Shown piece by piece: positions 10,924 to 22,619 of a stretch of 64,000 nt of DNA (its first letter is position 1; the number at the start of each line of letters is the position of its first letter). This stretch comes from Tamarix chinensis (taxonomy: Eukaryota > Streptophyta > Magnoliopsida > Caryophyllales > Tamaricaceae), in NCBI GenBank assembly GCA_030549775.1, contig CM060181.1, positions 32,648,753 through 32,712,752 on the forward strand, in the 5' to 3' direction. The position numbers were made by a program, and so were the translations under genes. Under the pieces are notes generated by a model. It had not been told where the DNA came from, did no database searches, and saw only the letters and a list, made by a program, of their open reading frames with translations.

Positions 10924-12343
10924 TGATGACTTCTAACCGTAAGTGCATGGTGTTGAAGTAGCATGCAAGGTCGATCCCATAGAGACTAGGAAGTGAGAAA
11001 AGGGATAGTGAAAAGATCTCCTATGTCTAGACTAATGATAGGGGCAGATGATGTCTAACTCTAAATGAAAAGAAAAAAACTAAATCCAATTGTAGTATAA
11101 GAACAAGTGGAATTCAGTTAGAGAAAAATGCTAAGGTTCCATCAAACCCCTCAACCCCAATGTGATTGAATATTTACCCAAAATCCCAAATCAAAACACT
11201 TTGCCATGAATGCCAACCAAAGTATGTATTGTAATGCTCTCTCGAGCCACTACACCCTATTGTTTATTACGACTCATCTATCTCTAGTATGAATGAAAAA
11301 ATAAGCAATGTATTATTATGTATCATATTCCCCTTTTTTTAGTTGTAAAAGCCAACCAATGTCTCTCGACTTTGTGGTTTGATTTCTAGTCATACTAATG
11401 GAGCCCACTCCAACTCATCTCTCAAATCTCACTGGATTTTTTTAAATAATAATAGAAAAGTGATCAATTTTCTCTATTATTCCAATTAAATCATTAGCAT
11501 AAAAAATATGACAAGAAATTAGATTGGTCAGGGTTCAAATTCTCAACAAATTTGGATCAGGAGATTTCCCTTCACCTTGGCATAGATCAATTAGCGAATC
11601 ATGGATTTCATTAAGCTCAACATCTTAAACATAGATAATTACATAAATTGAAAAAAATAAATAAAATCTAAAGAAAAAAAATACAATAACCTCTTTATTC
11701 AAGATGAGAAATTCACTATTTTATCCGTCTGACCAGGAACAAGAAATTGAGATCAAGAGATGGAAGATTGTGGATGAATTAAATGTGGGATTGGATAGGT
11801 TGATGCCAAACAAGTAACCCTAGATCTCTCTTTAGTGCTCTCAAAGCCGCTGTATTTTTATTCCATCTGTTCCTCTTCCAAAATGAATGAAAAATATGTT
11901 TATATATACTTAACTGGCTATAAATATGGCCGTGTTAACCAACACGGTAGTTTCGTTTCTATTCTTCAACTTTGTGCATGTTTTGTACTCCAGCCATAAA
12001 TTATTCATTTGACTTTGGATTGTGATTATTTTTAATGAGTTGGAAAGATAAAAAAAAATATCTACAACTTTCATGTTCAACACTTTTCCAAATTCATATT
12101 GCATCATGTCTGGATTTTTAAGTCTTTATTTCTTTTCATATTTTAAGCATTTGCGTTTGCTTCTGTTTTGTTCCAGATATTGCGTTTTAGCTCCTTTTGA
12201 TCCCATAATCTTGAAATACCTACAAAATATGATCAAGATAAGTAAAAAAGAACAAGTGGACTAAATTATGAAAAAGACCATGATATAATCAAATTAAATC
12301 TTCATGTAAAAGTCCATATGATTGACATAATTCATGCTTATAG
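10924..12343 (-). repeat. 5' LTR of the Athila-like element
   Basis: On the plus strand it opens TGATGACTTCTAACC beside the primer site and aligns with the 3' LTR from about 11155 on. The outer end is set at 12343 by alignment with the CCTATCA end at 3380; here it reads CTTATAG, so the terminal dinucleotide has mutated or the end is off by a few bases. A TATA-like stretch (about 11898-11908) is read on the minus strand as AGTATATATAAACA. Both LTRs carry a conserved AACTTTGTGCATGTTT-like block. Confidence 0.8.
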
Positions 12344-12655
12344 GATGTGTGTGATTTTTAATATATTATCATAGTAATTTAAGGTAGAATTTGGTCCTAT
12401 TAAGCTAATAACTCGTCTGATGGGGTTGATAATAGGTCAAGCTATTGATGGGTTAGGTTATTATCAAGTCACATTGATATCGAGGTACTACCTTGTCAGG
12501 TTTATGTTTGGTTAGCTTGAGCCACAAGTTGGATTCATGTTGGGTTAGATTTGGGTTGTACCATTGGATTAATATGGGGTTAGGTCAATGATGGGTTAGT
12601 TTTGGTTCAGATTAGATTGTGTTGATAAATATCTATAATTTTAGTTAATCAAATT
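12344..12655. other. Unassigned AT-rich sequence
   Basis: Between the Athila LTR and the LINE remnant. Contains several GGGTTAG-like words (12455-12600) in T-rich context but no array. No open frame or RNA gene recognised. Confidence 0.6.
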
Positions 12656-13449
12656 TTGGCCAAAAGGAGTAGGGGAAGTCTTTTCCATATTAGCTATGGT
12701 CCATGCTTCAAGAAGTTGATATCTTTTTATAGTAACTCTAAACTTTATATTAGTTCCAAAATATTACATCATTATTCATCCAAACTCACAAAAAAAAGCA
12801 TCATTCTTCTATCTTAATACACTAGAATGATAAAACTAGGTAAGACCTTCAAAACTACTAACATAATAAGCTTACATGGTTGACTAGGGCATAATAATAT
12901 TTACATTAGTAAATACTCTGTATTGATGTTTCCATTTTATTTATTAGATATGCAATTATCTAATTTGAATAATGAGTTTTGGGAAGGAATGTTCTTTGAT
13001 TTATTTCCTCCCACAAGTGATAAATAGTAGATGCAAATAGGCATCGAAGAACCATCGTTCAATATTTAAGTCCACATCCACCATACAACATGCATCTAGT
13101 CACCATGCTTAGTATGTTGACTTTGTGTGTTAGTTAAAATCTATGCATAAATTGTTCCCATATTTATTGATAGAAGGTTAATTGGAAGAAAAGGTGATAA
13201 GGTGTCTCCTTGACATTCTTGCATAGAACATATTCCTCATCATTGACAATATCCAGACTGATCATATTGTATTTCGTAAACAACTTCTACTGAAGGATAA
13301 GTGATAATAGAAGTTTTTGTTTTGGAATGTTGATTGGGTTCCATACAAGCTTCCATTATGGAACCACCACCCCCTTAGGTTTCAATGATGCATAACGGAA
13401 GGAATGGTTTCAAAGTACCTTATTTTATGTAATTTTATAGTGATAAACG
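12656..13449 (-). pseudogene. L1 LINE 3' part with zf-RVT-like region, decayed
   Basis: On the minus strand, around 13270-13150, one frame reads LDIVNDEEYVLCKNVKETPY followed by HLFFQLTFYQ, a stop, and IWEQF. This matches the C-terminal zinc-binding region of plant L1 reverse transcriptases (CPLC...E...HLFF-C-F---IW pattern), with some Cys lost. The remaining sequence toward 12656 is presumed 3' UTR. The link to the RT core at 14.9-15.85 kb is interrupted by a 0.93 kb insert (13450-14390). Confidence 0.6.
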
Positions 13450-14390
13450 AATGATGAATTCTATACTAAGGATATTGATGAAGGATCATACAAAATAATT
13501 CTTCAAATTAGCTTTGAAAGCCTTACACAGATAACTCTCAAAAGATCTCTAATGAAGAAATACACAGTAAACTTCACTAGATAACTTTATACAAGCCCAC
13601 ACAGGAAACGTATAAAGGGTTTCTAAACTATCACTAACACATATAAGATAATTTAGATAGATATATAACTTATGAATCACACAGATAATTTAAACATAGA
13701 AAAAAGAAATTCACACATGGTTTAAATGAGAAAAAACTCAATTTAAGAACTCAATTCAACTATCATCCTAAAAAAATGAGTTTACATGGGATATTTATAA
13801 GATAATATTCACTCCTTATGTAACCTCTTCAACAATAATATAAACTAAATATAAATAAAATAAACACTATTAATGAAATCACTATTTACTATACTATTCA
13901 CGTGAATAATAACCCACTTAATCCTACAATTATAATAATTAAATCCTAACAATATCTTTAAAAGATGAAATACATCATAAGATAAAAGATAAACTCCATA
14001 TACTTTCTTAATGATTAAGGAAATAGATTAATTAACTAATATCCTAAAATAATTATCAAATAAGTAAATAACAACCTAACTAATAAATATGAAAAGATAA
14101 TGGAGTCCATAATGCTAATTAAGACATTTTATCTCTTTACATGCAAGAATTTAGCATAACACACATATGATAAAATAGTCATGACTTAGTATAGAAAACT
14201 CTAATTTGAGATCCAAAAGATGTGTTGGACTACAAATATAATAGTATTTTCAATGATATCCATATTGTAGAGTAAATAATTGTATTCAAATTTGACCCTT
14301 GCTTCCTTCTATCATAATTCATAAGTCAATCTTCAAAATCTTGGAATGTTTCTGCATCACTCAACATATCATAAGCTTAACCAATGTTAT
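13450..14390 (+). repeat. 0.93-kb dispersed repeat, copy A (inverted relative to 31385-32335)
   Basis: The segment aligns over its whole length with the reverse complement of 31385-32335. Shared words include GCTTTGAAAGCCTTA, AATAAATATGAAAAGATAATGG and TTTACATG(C/T)AA. It lies inside the L1 remnant. It may be a solo LTR or other non-autonomous element; clear TG...CA ends and a target duplication were not found. Confidence 0.75.
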
Positions 14391-15910
14391 AAGAGTCATA
14401 TAGACACACAAGGTGAGTCACACTATGATCGAAGACACTATGGAGCACTATTGGTAAAAGGCACCCTCCTTATATCTCTACTTTTGAAGAAATAGGTATG
14501 CACCCATTTCACCAAAATGATATATTTCTTCAAATGCATATGCTAGAGGAGCCTTCCAAGTGTATCAATATACAACCATTCAATATAAAATAATCCTAAT
14601 ACCATTTATCTCTTTAGTTTATAGATTGTCTTCCATACTATATGGCACTTATTTAGGATGTGCATACTTCTACACCATATGAATATTTTGCATTTTACAT
14701 TAATATTCTGGAGTATATTTCTTTGTATTAAATACATCAAGCGCTAGTATTCTTGGATAGAAAAGAAAATTGACTTCACTTGTTGTAAGCGTTCATCATA
14801 TCTCAAAAATTAATTTTGTCAACTTGCCAAATGTGTTGTGAATTTATGAATCAACTCATGATATTCATAATAATTCAAAGTTTTTACATGTGAGTGGAAA
14901 ACCTATATAACAAACTAGTAGACCCTCTGGTATTTGATATTATTGGAACAAACTAACTTTAACCGCATATTCTACTCTTTCCCCATAGTAAGCAATACTT
15001 TTTCATTCATTAAAGTGAAAACCTGATACGATAAAGAATAGGTCAAAGTATAAAGTAATGATATCATTGAAAGGATGTCTCCTTAGCAAAAGAATAATAT
15101 ATCATTAGAAAAAGAAGGGATATAAGTTTATTTCTCTTGCATTTAGGAAGCATATGAAATGAGGGGTTTTGTCATAGTGTGTCTAAGAGCTTGTCTATGT
15201 ACTCCATTATGATGACAAGCACATAAGGTTACATAAGGCCCCCTTATCTTATCCCCTTACAAGCTTTAAAAGGTTTATGCACCATTCCATTAATAACAAG
15301 AGAGTAACTCACAGTGGACACACAAGCTAGGACCAAATTTACAAAGTATATAGGAAACCTTAGTGTTAAGAAGATCTTCTTAGTGAAAGTTCCACTTGTT
15401 CAATCATAAGTCTTCCTTATATGTAATTTTATCATTCATCAAGGAGATAAAATTTCATTACTATACCCATGAACTAGTTCAAAGGCCAGCAAAATATTAT
15501 CCCCTACATGTCTCCCCTTAACAAACGCAACTCAATTCTCTCCATTGAGGCTAGGTAACCATGGATGGATTTTGCTAGTGATAACTTTAGCAATAACTTT
15601 ATTTATTGTGTTATAATATACTATGGGTCTAAAGTCTCTAGGGATCTATGAATTAGAAAGTTTGGGAATCACATTCAAAGAGGTTATTTTTATGGCTTGA
15701 GGAAGCTTTCCTATGAAAAAGAACTCTAGCCAAGAGCATAATTTCATTTCCTATGAGTGGCTAAGTAGATTTAAAGAAGGAGTTAAAAACATTGTGGGTT
15801 AAGGGCTTTATTATTCCCCATAGAAAATAAAAACTTTTCACCTCTTTTTTGGAAGCTAGAATAATATGGACCAACTAGGTGTATTATTTAGTTTTGAGCC
15901 TTTATAAGTT
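14391..15910 (-). pseudogene. L1 LINE reverse transcriptase core, decayed
   Basis: On the minus strand between about 15560 and 15400 one reads VAFVKGRHVGDNILLAFEL and VHGYSN, the L1 RT motif block (QSAFV-GR-I-DNILLA-EL-H-Y). Around 15310-15170 comes NGMVHKPFKACKGIR, a stop, then GGL and PYVLVIIME, matching the L1 G-L-RQGDP(L/I)SPYLF(V/I)-ME block with the Gln codon now a stop. Around 15150-15080 CKRNKLISLLF, then MIYYSFAKETSFQ resembles the FADD-L-F-KGD block with the catalytic Asp pair lost. Multiple frameshifts make it non-functional. This would be the nick-priming polymerase of the LINE. Confidence 0.75.
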
Positions 15911-15913
15911 ATA

Positions 15914-16832
15914 TATAATACCTCAAAATTTTGTAACATTTAGTTAACGTGATTAGTCTCTTATTCAAAAATTAATCCTAAACCTTAGTTTCATGATCTT
16001 TTTAACTAATAAAATGGAAGCCAAGCCATTTCTTAAATATTTTATCTTAATTATGTTTTCTCCTTTTTCTTTACCTTTCTGTTAACTAGTTATTTTTCTT
16101 GGTTTGATTTTTTAATAGAAACCCCAAACTAACCAAACTAATCCTTAACTAACCTTCAATCTCTACCTTTTCCCCCTTCTGACGCCAACCCTTTCATGTC
16201 CTCTATCTCTTGCACACACCTCTTCCCTACAATCTCCATTTCTTTTCTCTACGACTAATCCCTCCTACATCTCCACTCTCATGTATTCAATCTCTACTAC
16301 AACTCTTCCTTCCCAATCCATTTTTTGACCATTCCCTACACCCTAAACTCCCTTTCACTTCCTCTTAGTTTTCTCTATATTTCCATTTTGCAAACTACCC
16401 CATTTTACAGGACCATAAGTCTAAACCTCCATAATTTTGAGCAACCATATAACAACCAACCACCATCCTTCACTACAAGTCACCCGATTTCCCTTTTCCC
16501 TCTAGCAACCATCCCTCTACAATGTCATATCTTTATGTAACTTGCCCCTACAAGCATAGAGGACTCATGTGGTAAGAAACCAATAGGGTGCCCTATAGCA
16601 TGGATCACCATTGAAACCACCCAACATGCATCACCCATGAAACTTGTATCACTACAAATTATCTCATGCTGAACCATCATTACCAATGCCTTAAACTCAT
16701 GAAAGTACACCCAAAGTTGCTCTACCCCAACTTCACCACCACCTAATGATGCTCCACTATCCTCAACTAATGTACCTCATGTTACTCACCTTTAGTAATG
16801 TGAATAGCCCACACAACCACCCCTATTATAGC
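15914..16832 (+). repeat. LTR-like fragment, pyrimidine-rich
   Basis: It opens with TATAATACCTCAAAATTTTG, close to the TGTAACACCCTGAAATTTTG read on the minus strand at the LTR end 34184, so it may be the start of a chromovirus-type LTR in plus orientation. The rest (16140-16790) is C/T-rich on the plus strand. Short open frames here are not supported as genes. Confidence 0.4.
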
Positions 16833-17283
16833 TAGGGATGATAATGGGTTGGGTTAGGATAAGATCTAGCTAGACCCACACCTACACCCATTTATATTAC
16901 CTTTACCTAGACATAAACCTAAACTAGATCTATCAAGTCTTAAAACTTTAGACCCAAACCCAAATCCATAAAGTCTAACAGGTAAATAGGTCCTAAATAG
17001 GCTTGAGTATTTTGCAAAAAAAAAATAATTGATGTAAAAAAATAAATACATTAATGTTTTTATATAGCTTAATATGTAGTTTTTGAAAAAAAAAATTATC
17101 CTCTATTTGAAAAGATTAATATTTTAAAATAGTTATTTTAACTTTTTAAATGGTGCCATAATGATTTTGAAAAAAATAATTATATATATTATTTATAGAG
17201 TAAATACATAGAAATAAAATAAAAAATTAAATATATAAGGATTTCAAATAAGATTACAACAAAGATAACAAATATTGTATTAG

Positions 17284-17321
<38 letters not shown>

Positions 17322-17497
17322 TATGCTAAATGAATTTAGGTCTAGAGCTACTAAACCTTGACCTAGACCAATTTAGGTATATATGGATCTAGACCTGACC
17401 TAAACATATCGAGACTAATAATTCTGGACCCAAATATGCTAAAAATGATTTAGGTCTAATGGGTCAAGGTCAGGTCCAAGATACATTGCCATCCCTG
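16833..17497. mobile_element. hAT-type non-autonomous element (MITE), 665 bp
   Basis: The left end reads TAGGGATGATAATGGG and the right end, on the opposite strand, CAGGGATGGCAATG, the CAGGGATGGCAA signature widespread in plant hAT MITEs. Flanking 8-mers ATTATAGC (16825-16832) and ATTCTAGT (17498-17505) match at 6 of 8 positions, as expected for a decayed 8 bp hAT target duplication. The interior holds many AGGTCTAGACC-like words, inverted between the two halves, and a (TA)n tract. No coding sequence. Confidence 0.8.
17284..17308. repeat. (TA)n microsatellite
   Basis: About twelve TA units inside the hAT-type MITE. Confidence 0.95.
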
Positions 17498-17599
17498 ATT
17501 CTAGTCCTATCTCTCGCCATCTTCACGTAGAAACATCATCCTAAGCTCTTCCCTCACATTTCTCCTAGCCTTTAACTTCAACATCTCACACAACATCCC

Positions 17600-17930
17600 C
17601 TTTTGTTGTATCAAGGTATGATTTAGATGCCCTTTTAGCTACATCAAGGTCTCACTAAGAGCCTTTTCTAGCTACATCACGGTCTCAAACAACCCCCTTT
17701 TAGTTGTATTAAGGTTTCACACAACATTTGCTTTATTTTATCAAGGCCACATGCAATTCCCCATTTATCTACTTCAAGGTCTCATGCAACTACCCATTTA
17801 GCTACTTCAACATCTCACACTGTTGCCTCTTTACCTACATTAAGGTCTTATGCAACTCCCCCTTTGCTGCATCAAAATCTTACACAATTCCCCATTTAGC
17901 TGCATCAAGGTCCCACACAACTCACATAGC
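17600..17930. repeat. Minisatellite, about 33-bp unit, roughly ten copies
   Basis: Imperfect direct repeats of a unit like TTTAGCTACATCAAGGTCTC plus ACACAACTCCCC. Copies include TTTTAGCTACATCAAGGTCTC at about 17633, TTCTAGCTACATCACGGTCTC at about 17667, and ATTTAGCTGCATCAAGGTCCC at about 17895. An overlapping open frame on the plus strand is a by-product of the repeat. Confidence 0.85.
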
Positions 17931-20859
17931 TTCCACCAACCACAATGCACCTTATTTTTCCTATTCTATCTTTTATTTAAGCCCTTAATTATCTCATGTT
18001 TATCTCTATTATTTTTCCTTACCTTTGTTTTATTCTATATTCCTAAGTGACCAAGGTATAGAAAGATGATTAGTGTAGGATATAGATTCATATTAGGTTT
18101 CTTATATTTTTCTATTTTATTGGAATTAAGGTAACGTATATACCTTACTAAACTATAAAAATTGCATGATAGCGTACAAGGGTGGTGATTGTGGTATGTT
18201 ATGTTATTCGCTAAGAACATCTCAATGTTTTGCATTTATTCCCATAAACATGCTATTATGAAATTATGTGCCATTGAGTATGTTAAATTATTTATAATAT
18301 TAAGTGTAAAAAAACATGCTAGAATAGGTTTAATGCCATGCATTGATTATGCATGAGGTATGTGTATTATATGATAGGTTGAACATGTTTATGTATATTT
18401 TCACATGATTGTTTTTTTTTTCTCAAGGGGAAAATTGATCTTTTAAGTGTGTAATATTTATTTTTGGTGACACATATGTCTAACATGTATTGTATAATGT
18501 TAAGTATAAAAATATGTGATTTGTGATGGATTGGATCATATGTAAAGGTTTTATATGCTTAATTATGCATAGGGGTAAAATAGTCATTTAATAGATCTGA
18601 TAACGTACTTGCATGCTTAAATATTTTATTTATTATGATTCATTATTTTCATGAAAAAATATTAAATAAAATAGAATTAGCATTTGAAATGGATAATAAT
18701 GTGGTAATCATTGTCTTAAGGGGATTTTGGTCATTTATGATTTAAGGAATCTAAAAGTAAATAATTAGAACTAGAATAACCTTAGTATATTTCTAGATTG
18801 ACCTTAGTGTTGACTTTGAATTTGGTTTGAGAGTTGACCATATGGTTGACTTAAATAATTAGAAATAAAGGAAAAAGTGATTAAATAAGGAAATTATAAT
18901 TATTTGTGTATTGCATGATATTTGTAGTCACTTAATAAAATACTAACATTTAAAGTGGAATACCTTGTGATTTGGGAATGGTTTCCTCAAGGGTTAACTA
19001 CGTAGGAGAGGTAGGATTTCTCATTTTAGATTGGTTTTGTTAGTGTGCATTAATTCCATAATAAGACCTTAATCTACTATAAGCTCTATTGTAAGTATTG
19101 ATACTTAAGGATTAAGTGACCTAGGTTGTAGGGTATTGTGTTTCCTTGTTATGCTAGTAAGATTGGTATACTTTATACGTCTCTAGGTTGGCTCTTTTAT
19201 TTCCTCAAGTAATTAAAATGGAAGTAAATAGTGATTAATTAATGATGGTTTATATTTGTGGTTTGGTAATCACATTTTTATACTACTTTTAGTTATATTG
19301 ATATGGATTATGTTGGTTATTATACTTAATAAATCATTAAATTTTGAAGTGAAATATTAAGTAAGTCGGAACTATGTTGTACCTGTGTGTTTCATTGGAT
19401 GAGAAGAGTGGCTAGTAGCGTTACGCCATGGGAGTTTTACCTGCCCATTTCACTAGATGAGAATAATGGTTAGGATTGCTTTGTCTTAGAAGTTTTTTTT
19501 TATCTATGCCACTGGATAATAATGGTAGTTAGAAGCACTCTATCTTAAGATTTATTCCTGTCTATTCCACCAAATGAGAATAGTGGGGTCCCAAAACTCA
19601 ACTTAACAAAATAGTAGAAATGATCAAAATCATTTATTGAATTTGTATGTGGGTAATAATAATGATATGATGAAAATGTGTTCTTGGTAATTGTTACGAT
19701 ATGACATGTATTATCATCCTCACTACAACATATGATATTTAATGTGTTTATGTCATTTTCCTCTTATGATATCTTTTAGGTGCTATATGTAGGTCTTACA
19801 TGCTTAGTACCATTATACTAATGGGTTCTCTTTCATTGTCCCTTTCCTATTTAAATGGGTAGTTGTGAATTTATTGGAATATTTTTATAATACAAAATTA
19901 ATTCAGTACTTTTATTATGTTGCCTATGGTGAGTGTTATTGAGTTTGTTCTAGAGTATTATTCTCCAACATCTCTCTTTGTGTGAACTTTTATGTCCTCC
20001 ATTTTCATTATACATGTTCTGTTCTACATTTTTTGTATCTTATATTGTATTAGGATCAATTATTTCCCCCATATGATTCATAGGTACAAGGTTACTTTTC
20101 CCTTGCAATTGATATAAATTAGGTATAGAGAGTATCATTTCCATGCTAGATTTGGCATAACATCCTTAAGTTTGTGTTTTTATTTTTGGAAAATTATTTT
20201 AAATAAAATTTTTAGTTTATAAAATTTGGGAGTGTTCTATGATATTCTTTGAAAAAATTCTTGTGATGATTGCTCTATCACCTTTAAGATTATGAACAGA
20301 CTTAAAAAACACATGGACAATTCCTTGCTAAAAAATATGTATAGTTCCACGTCCATTAGTTATGCTATGAATGTTGTTGATGGAACTTCTTTTCTTCACA
20401 ATGGTATAATATAATCTAGATTTTAATTCTCTTCCTTTAAGATAATTAATTTAAAATTTTATTCATATAAATATTTCCTCACACTTTGTAAGGTGATGCA
20501 ACTTTTGTTTACAAATTTGCTCTTGTGTAATAAGAAACAAGTGAAGGGGGAATTCCTCAAGATGTTAGATCAAATTCAATTCATATTTATCTTTATAAAT
20601 GTTAAAGGAAATACTACTAAACTTGTCTTCACTAAGTTTCTTCATAGGGTGTTTCAAGGTTGGCAACTATAATGCAATCTAATTTAGAACCACTGCAATT
20701 GTTGAAGAAGTCAATACTTTGATATGAGTAGCTACCTATCTATTTTGAATTGGTCATCAAAAGTGCGACCTCCACTAATCAAACATGTCGCATAATCTTT
20801 CTTTGTTTATCTTTTTATAAGAGGAACTAATGCATTGAAAGGATAATATTCTAACTAAA
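17931..20859 (+). other. Old LTR-like sequence without genes
   Basis: AT-rich, no supported coding region. The part 19380-19610 holds four copies of a CACTGGATGAGAATAGTGG-like motif, related to the AATAATAGTGG repeats at 24.3-24.6 kb. Around 19790-19850 the words CTTAGTACCATTATACTAATGG followed by a spacer resemble the region at 24900-24960. These shared features suggest two copies of the same LTR family in the same orientation. Confidence 0.4.
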
Positions 20860-21630
20860 TATAATACCCCATTGATTTAGGCCTAAAATTTATGAAAATT
20901 CATGTGGTTAATGATGAGTTTATGGTGTTTAAACTTATTTTGGCAATGTATTTTGAGTTTGACTTGTAAAAGATTTATAAAAGTTTGGAAAAAGAGGAAA
21001 AATGGTCTTCTAGAGAACTAGATGACTAGCAGTATGAACCAATCAAATAATCTATCTTTTTTAGTTTGGTTTTAGTGTCAAGGTAGCTAGCCAACTTGCT
21101 AAGCGAAATCAATCAACTAGTGGAACCAATCGATTAGTTTATTAGACTTATCTACCTTTTCAACCAACCTTAATTTTTTCTTTTTTGAATTTGATTTGAG
21201 ATGAAATATCATCGAATGATCTTGAATCTCTGTACTCATTTTTAGTAATGTCTTTTGAACCATCTTTAGAGATTTGTGACTATTTATTCAAATTTTTGCT
21301 ACCCTAACAAGTCTTGGGGAGCTAAATTAATCAAAAAAGTGATTGATGACCTCATACCTTTGTCCCATTCTTCCTATATCTGTTGTGCACTCCTCAAATG
21401 GGAAAAATTTTCCCTTAATATATTTACAAAATCTTAATTTGTTAATCATGCCTTCTTATCTCTTTCCTTGAATGCATTCTTGAATCTTTGACGTGTAGTG
21501 CCCTAAACAACCCTTACAAGCACCATTTTAGCTATAAGAGAAGTTATCTATATTGCCTTTTGAAATTATCCTAAGGTCTCTTGAATTAAAGCTAGATATT
21601 TAGGGTTTTGAGTTATATAAACCACTACCT
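20860..21630 (+). repeat. LTR-like fragment starting TATAATACCCC
   Basis: Begins with TATAATACCCCATTGATTTAGG, a mutated TGTAATACCCC LTR start in plus orientation. Around 21030-21150 there is a cluster of CAACTAG/AACCAATCGATTAG words, one of several such clusters in the window. No coding sequence. Confidence 0.45.
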
Positions 21631-22563
21631 TCCATTTCATGTCAAATTTTTTTTCTCATTGCTGAGCTATAACCCTACATTTCTTTGATTTCTCTTACCA
21701 CTAAACTTCCTCTGCTCCCTCTCTTCTATCTCCACTGGATTTCTCCTCTCTTATTGCTATTTACTTATGACTTTTTGATCCTCTTATAATCATTCCTCTA
21801 AATCTTTCTTATTTTACTATTAATAAATACAAGGTTAGATTTATGAGAAGATTGAGGGATTTTACCCTTTAATAGTTTTCTCTTTTTATAGTGGTTGTTA
21901 TAACACTTGCAAGTTTTGAACTAAAAAATTTCATTTGAAGACAATGTGGACTTATTTATTAAAGAAAAACCAATGGATTTTACTGCCATATTAACAATGA
22001 GAGAGGTGTGATTATTACTTTTGTCATGCCTAATGCAAGGTACGTAAAATGGAATGACGAACAAAAGAATGCATGCTTTACTAAAAATGCAACAATAATA
22101 ATGATAAAAATGATGAGAGTAATAATATAATTGGAAGAGAGAGATTATAAGTCCAAACATCGAAACCAAATTCTGAAGTTTAAATAACCAAAAAGAACCA
22201 ACAACATCCCAATATAGTAGGCAAAATACATCTAAACTAGTTAGCCTAACTCTTAGCTAAAAGGAAATGTAACTCCAAAACTCCAAGTAATGGCCATCTA
22301 TTGACCCACGACATTATCCTTAACGTACTCTAGATGATGATCATAATAACTCTACAAATCATCCTCCCCTCATTGAACTAAAAGTTTAAGAATCACATTG
22401 ACCACACAAATGTAGTATAAGTATAGTGAATTACCAATAAAACAAATTGCCTAAAAAATGGTAAGGCCTCATGCTGCAAATTGAGGTTATATGGTGACAT
22501 GGTATAATACACACTTAGATAACATAACTTCAAGGCTCATGAATGTAATATGATAAATCATAA
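21631..22563 (+). repeat. 0.93-kb direct repeat, copy 1
   Basis: Aligns from CATTTCATGTCAAA to TATGATAAATCAT with 25343-26263 in the same orientation. It contains TGTTATAACACTTGCAAG at about 21896, where copy 2 has the less mutated TGTAACACCTGCAAG. Likely LTR-derived, perhaps an LTR pair of one old element or two independent copies. Confidence 0.75.
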
Positions 22564-22619
22564 TAGTTGGTGGAGATATATTATGGGTATGGAGCATGAA
22601 TATTAATATTTTATATAGT

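Larger units (their letters stand above)
2194..12343 (-). mobile_element. Athila-like Ty3/gypsy LTR retrotransposon, decayed
   Basis: The element runs on the minus strand: 5' LTR at 10924-12343, primer binding site at 10900-10917, gag about 10640-9439, protease about 9018-8408, RT/RNase H about 8198-6705, integrase about 6471-5274, about 1.9 kb without coding sequence, polypurine tract at 3381-3390, and 3' LTR at 2194-3380. Domain order PR-RT-RH-IN is that of Ty3/gypsy. The peptides, the tRNA-Asp-type primer site and the long spacer before the 3' LTR fit the Athila lineage. The two LTRs differ at roughly 8% of sites in a hand alignment of about 180 bp, so insertion is old. Every domain carries stops or frameshifts. 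No target duplication is visible because the 3' LTR lacks its distal 230 or so bases. Confidence 0.88.
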
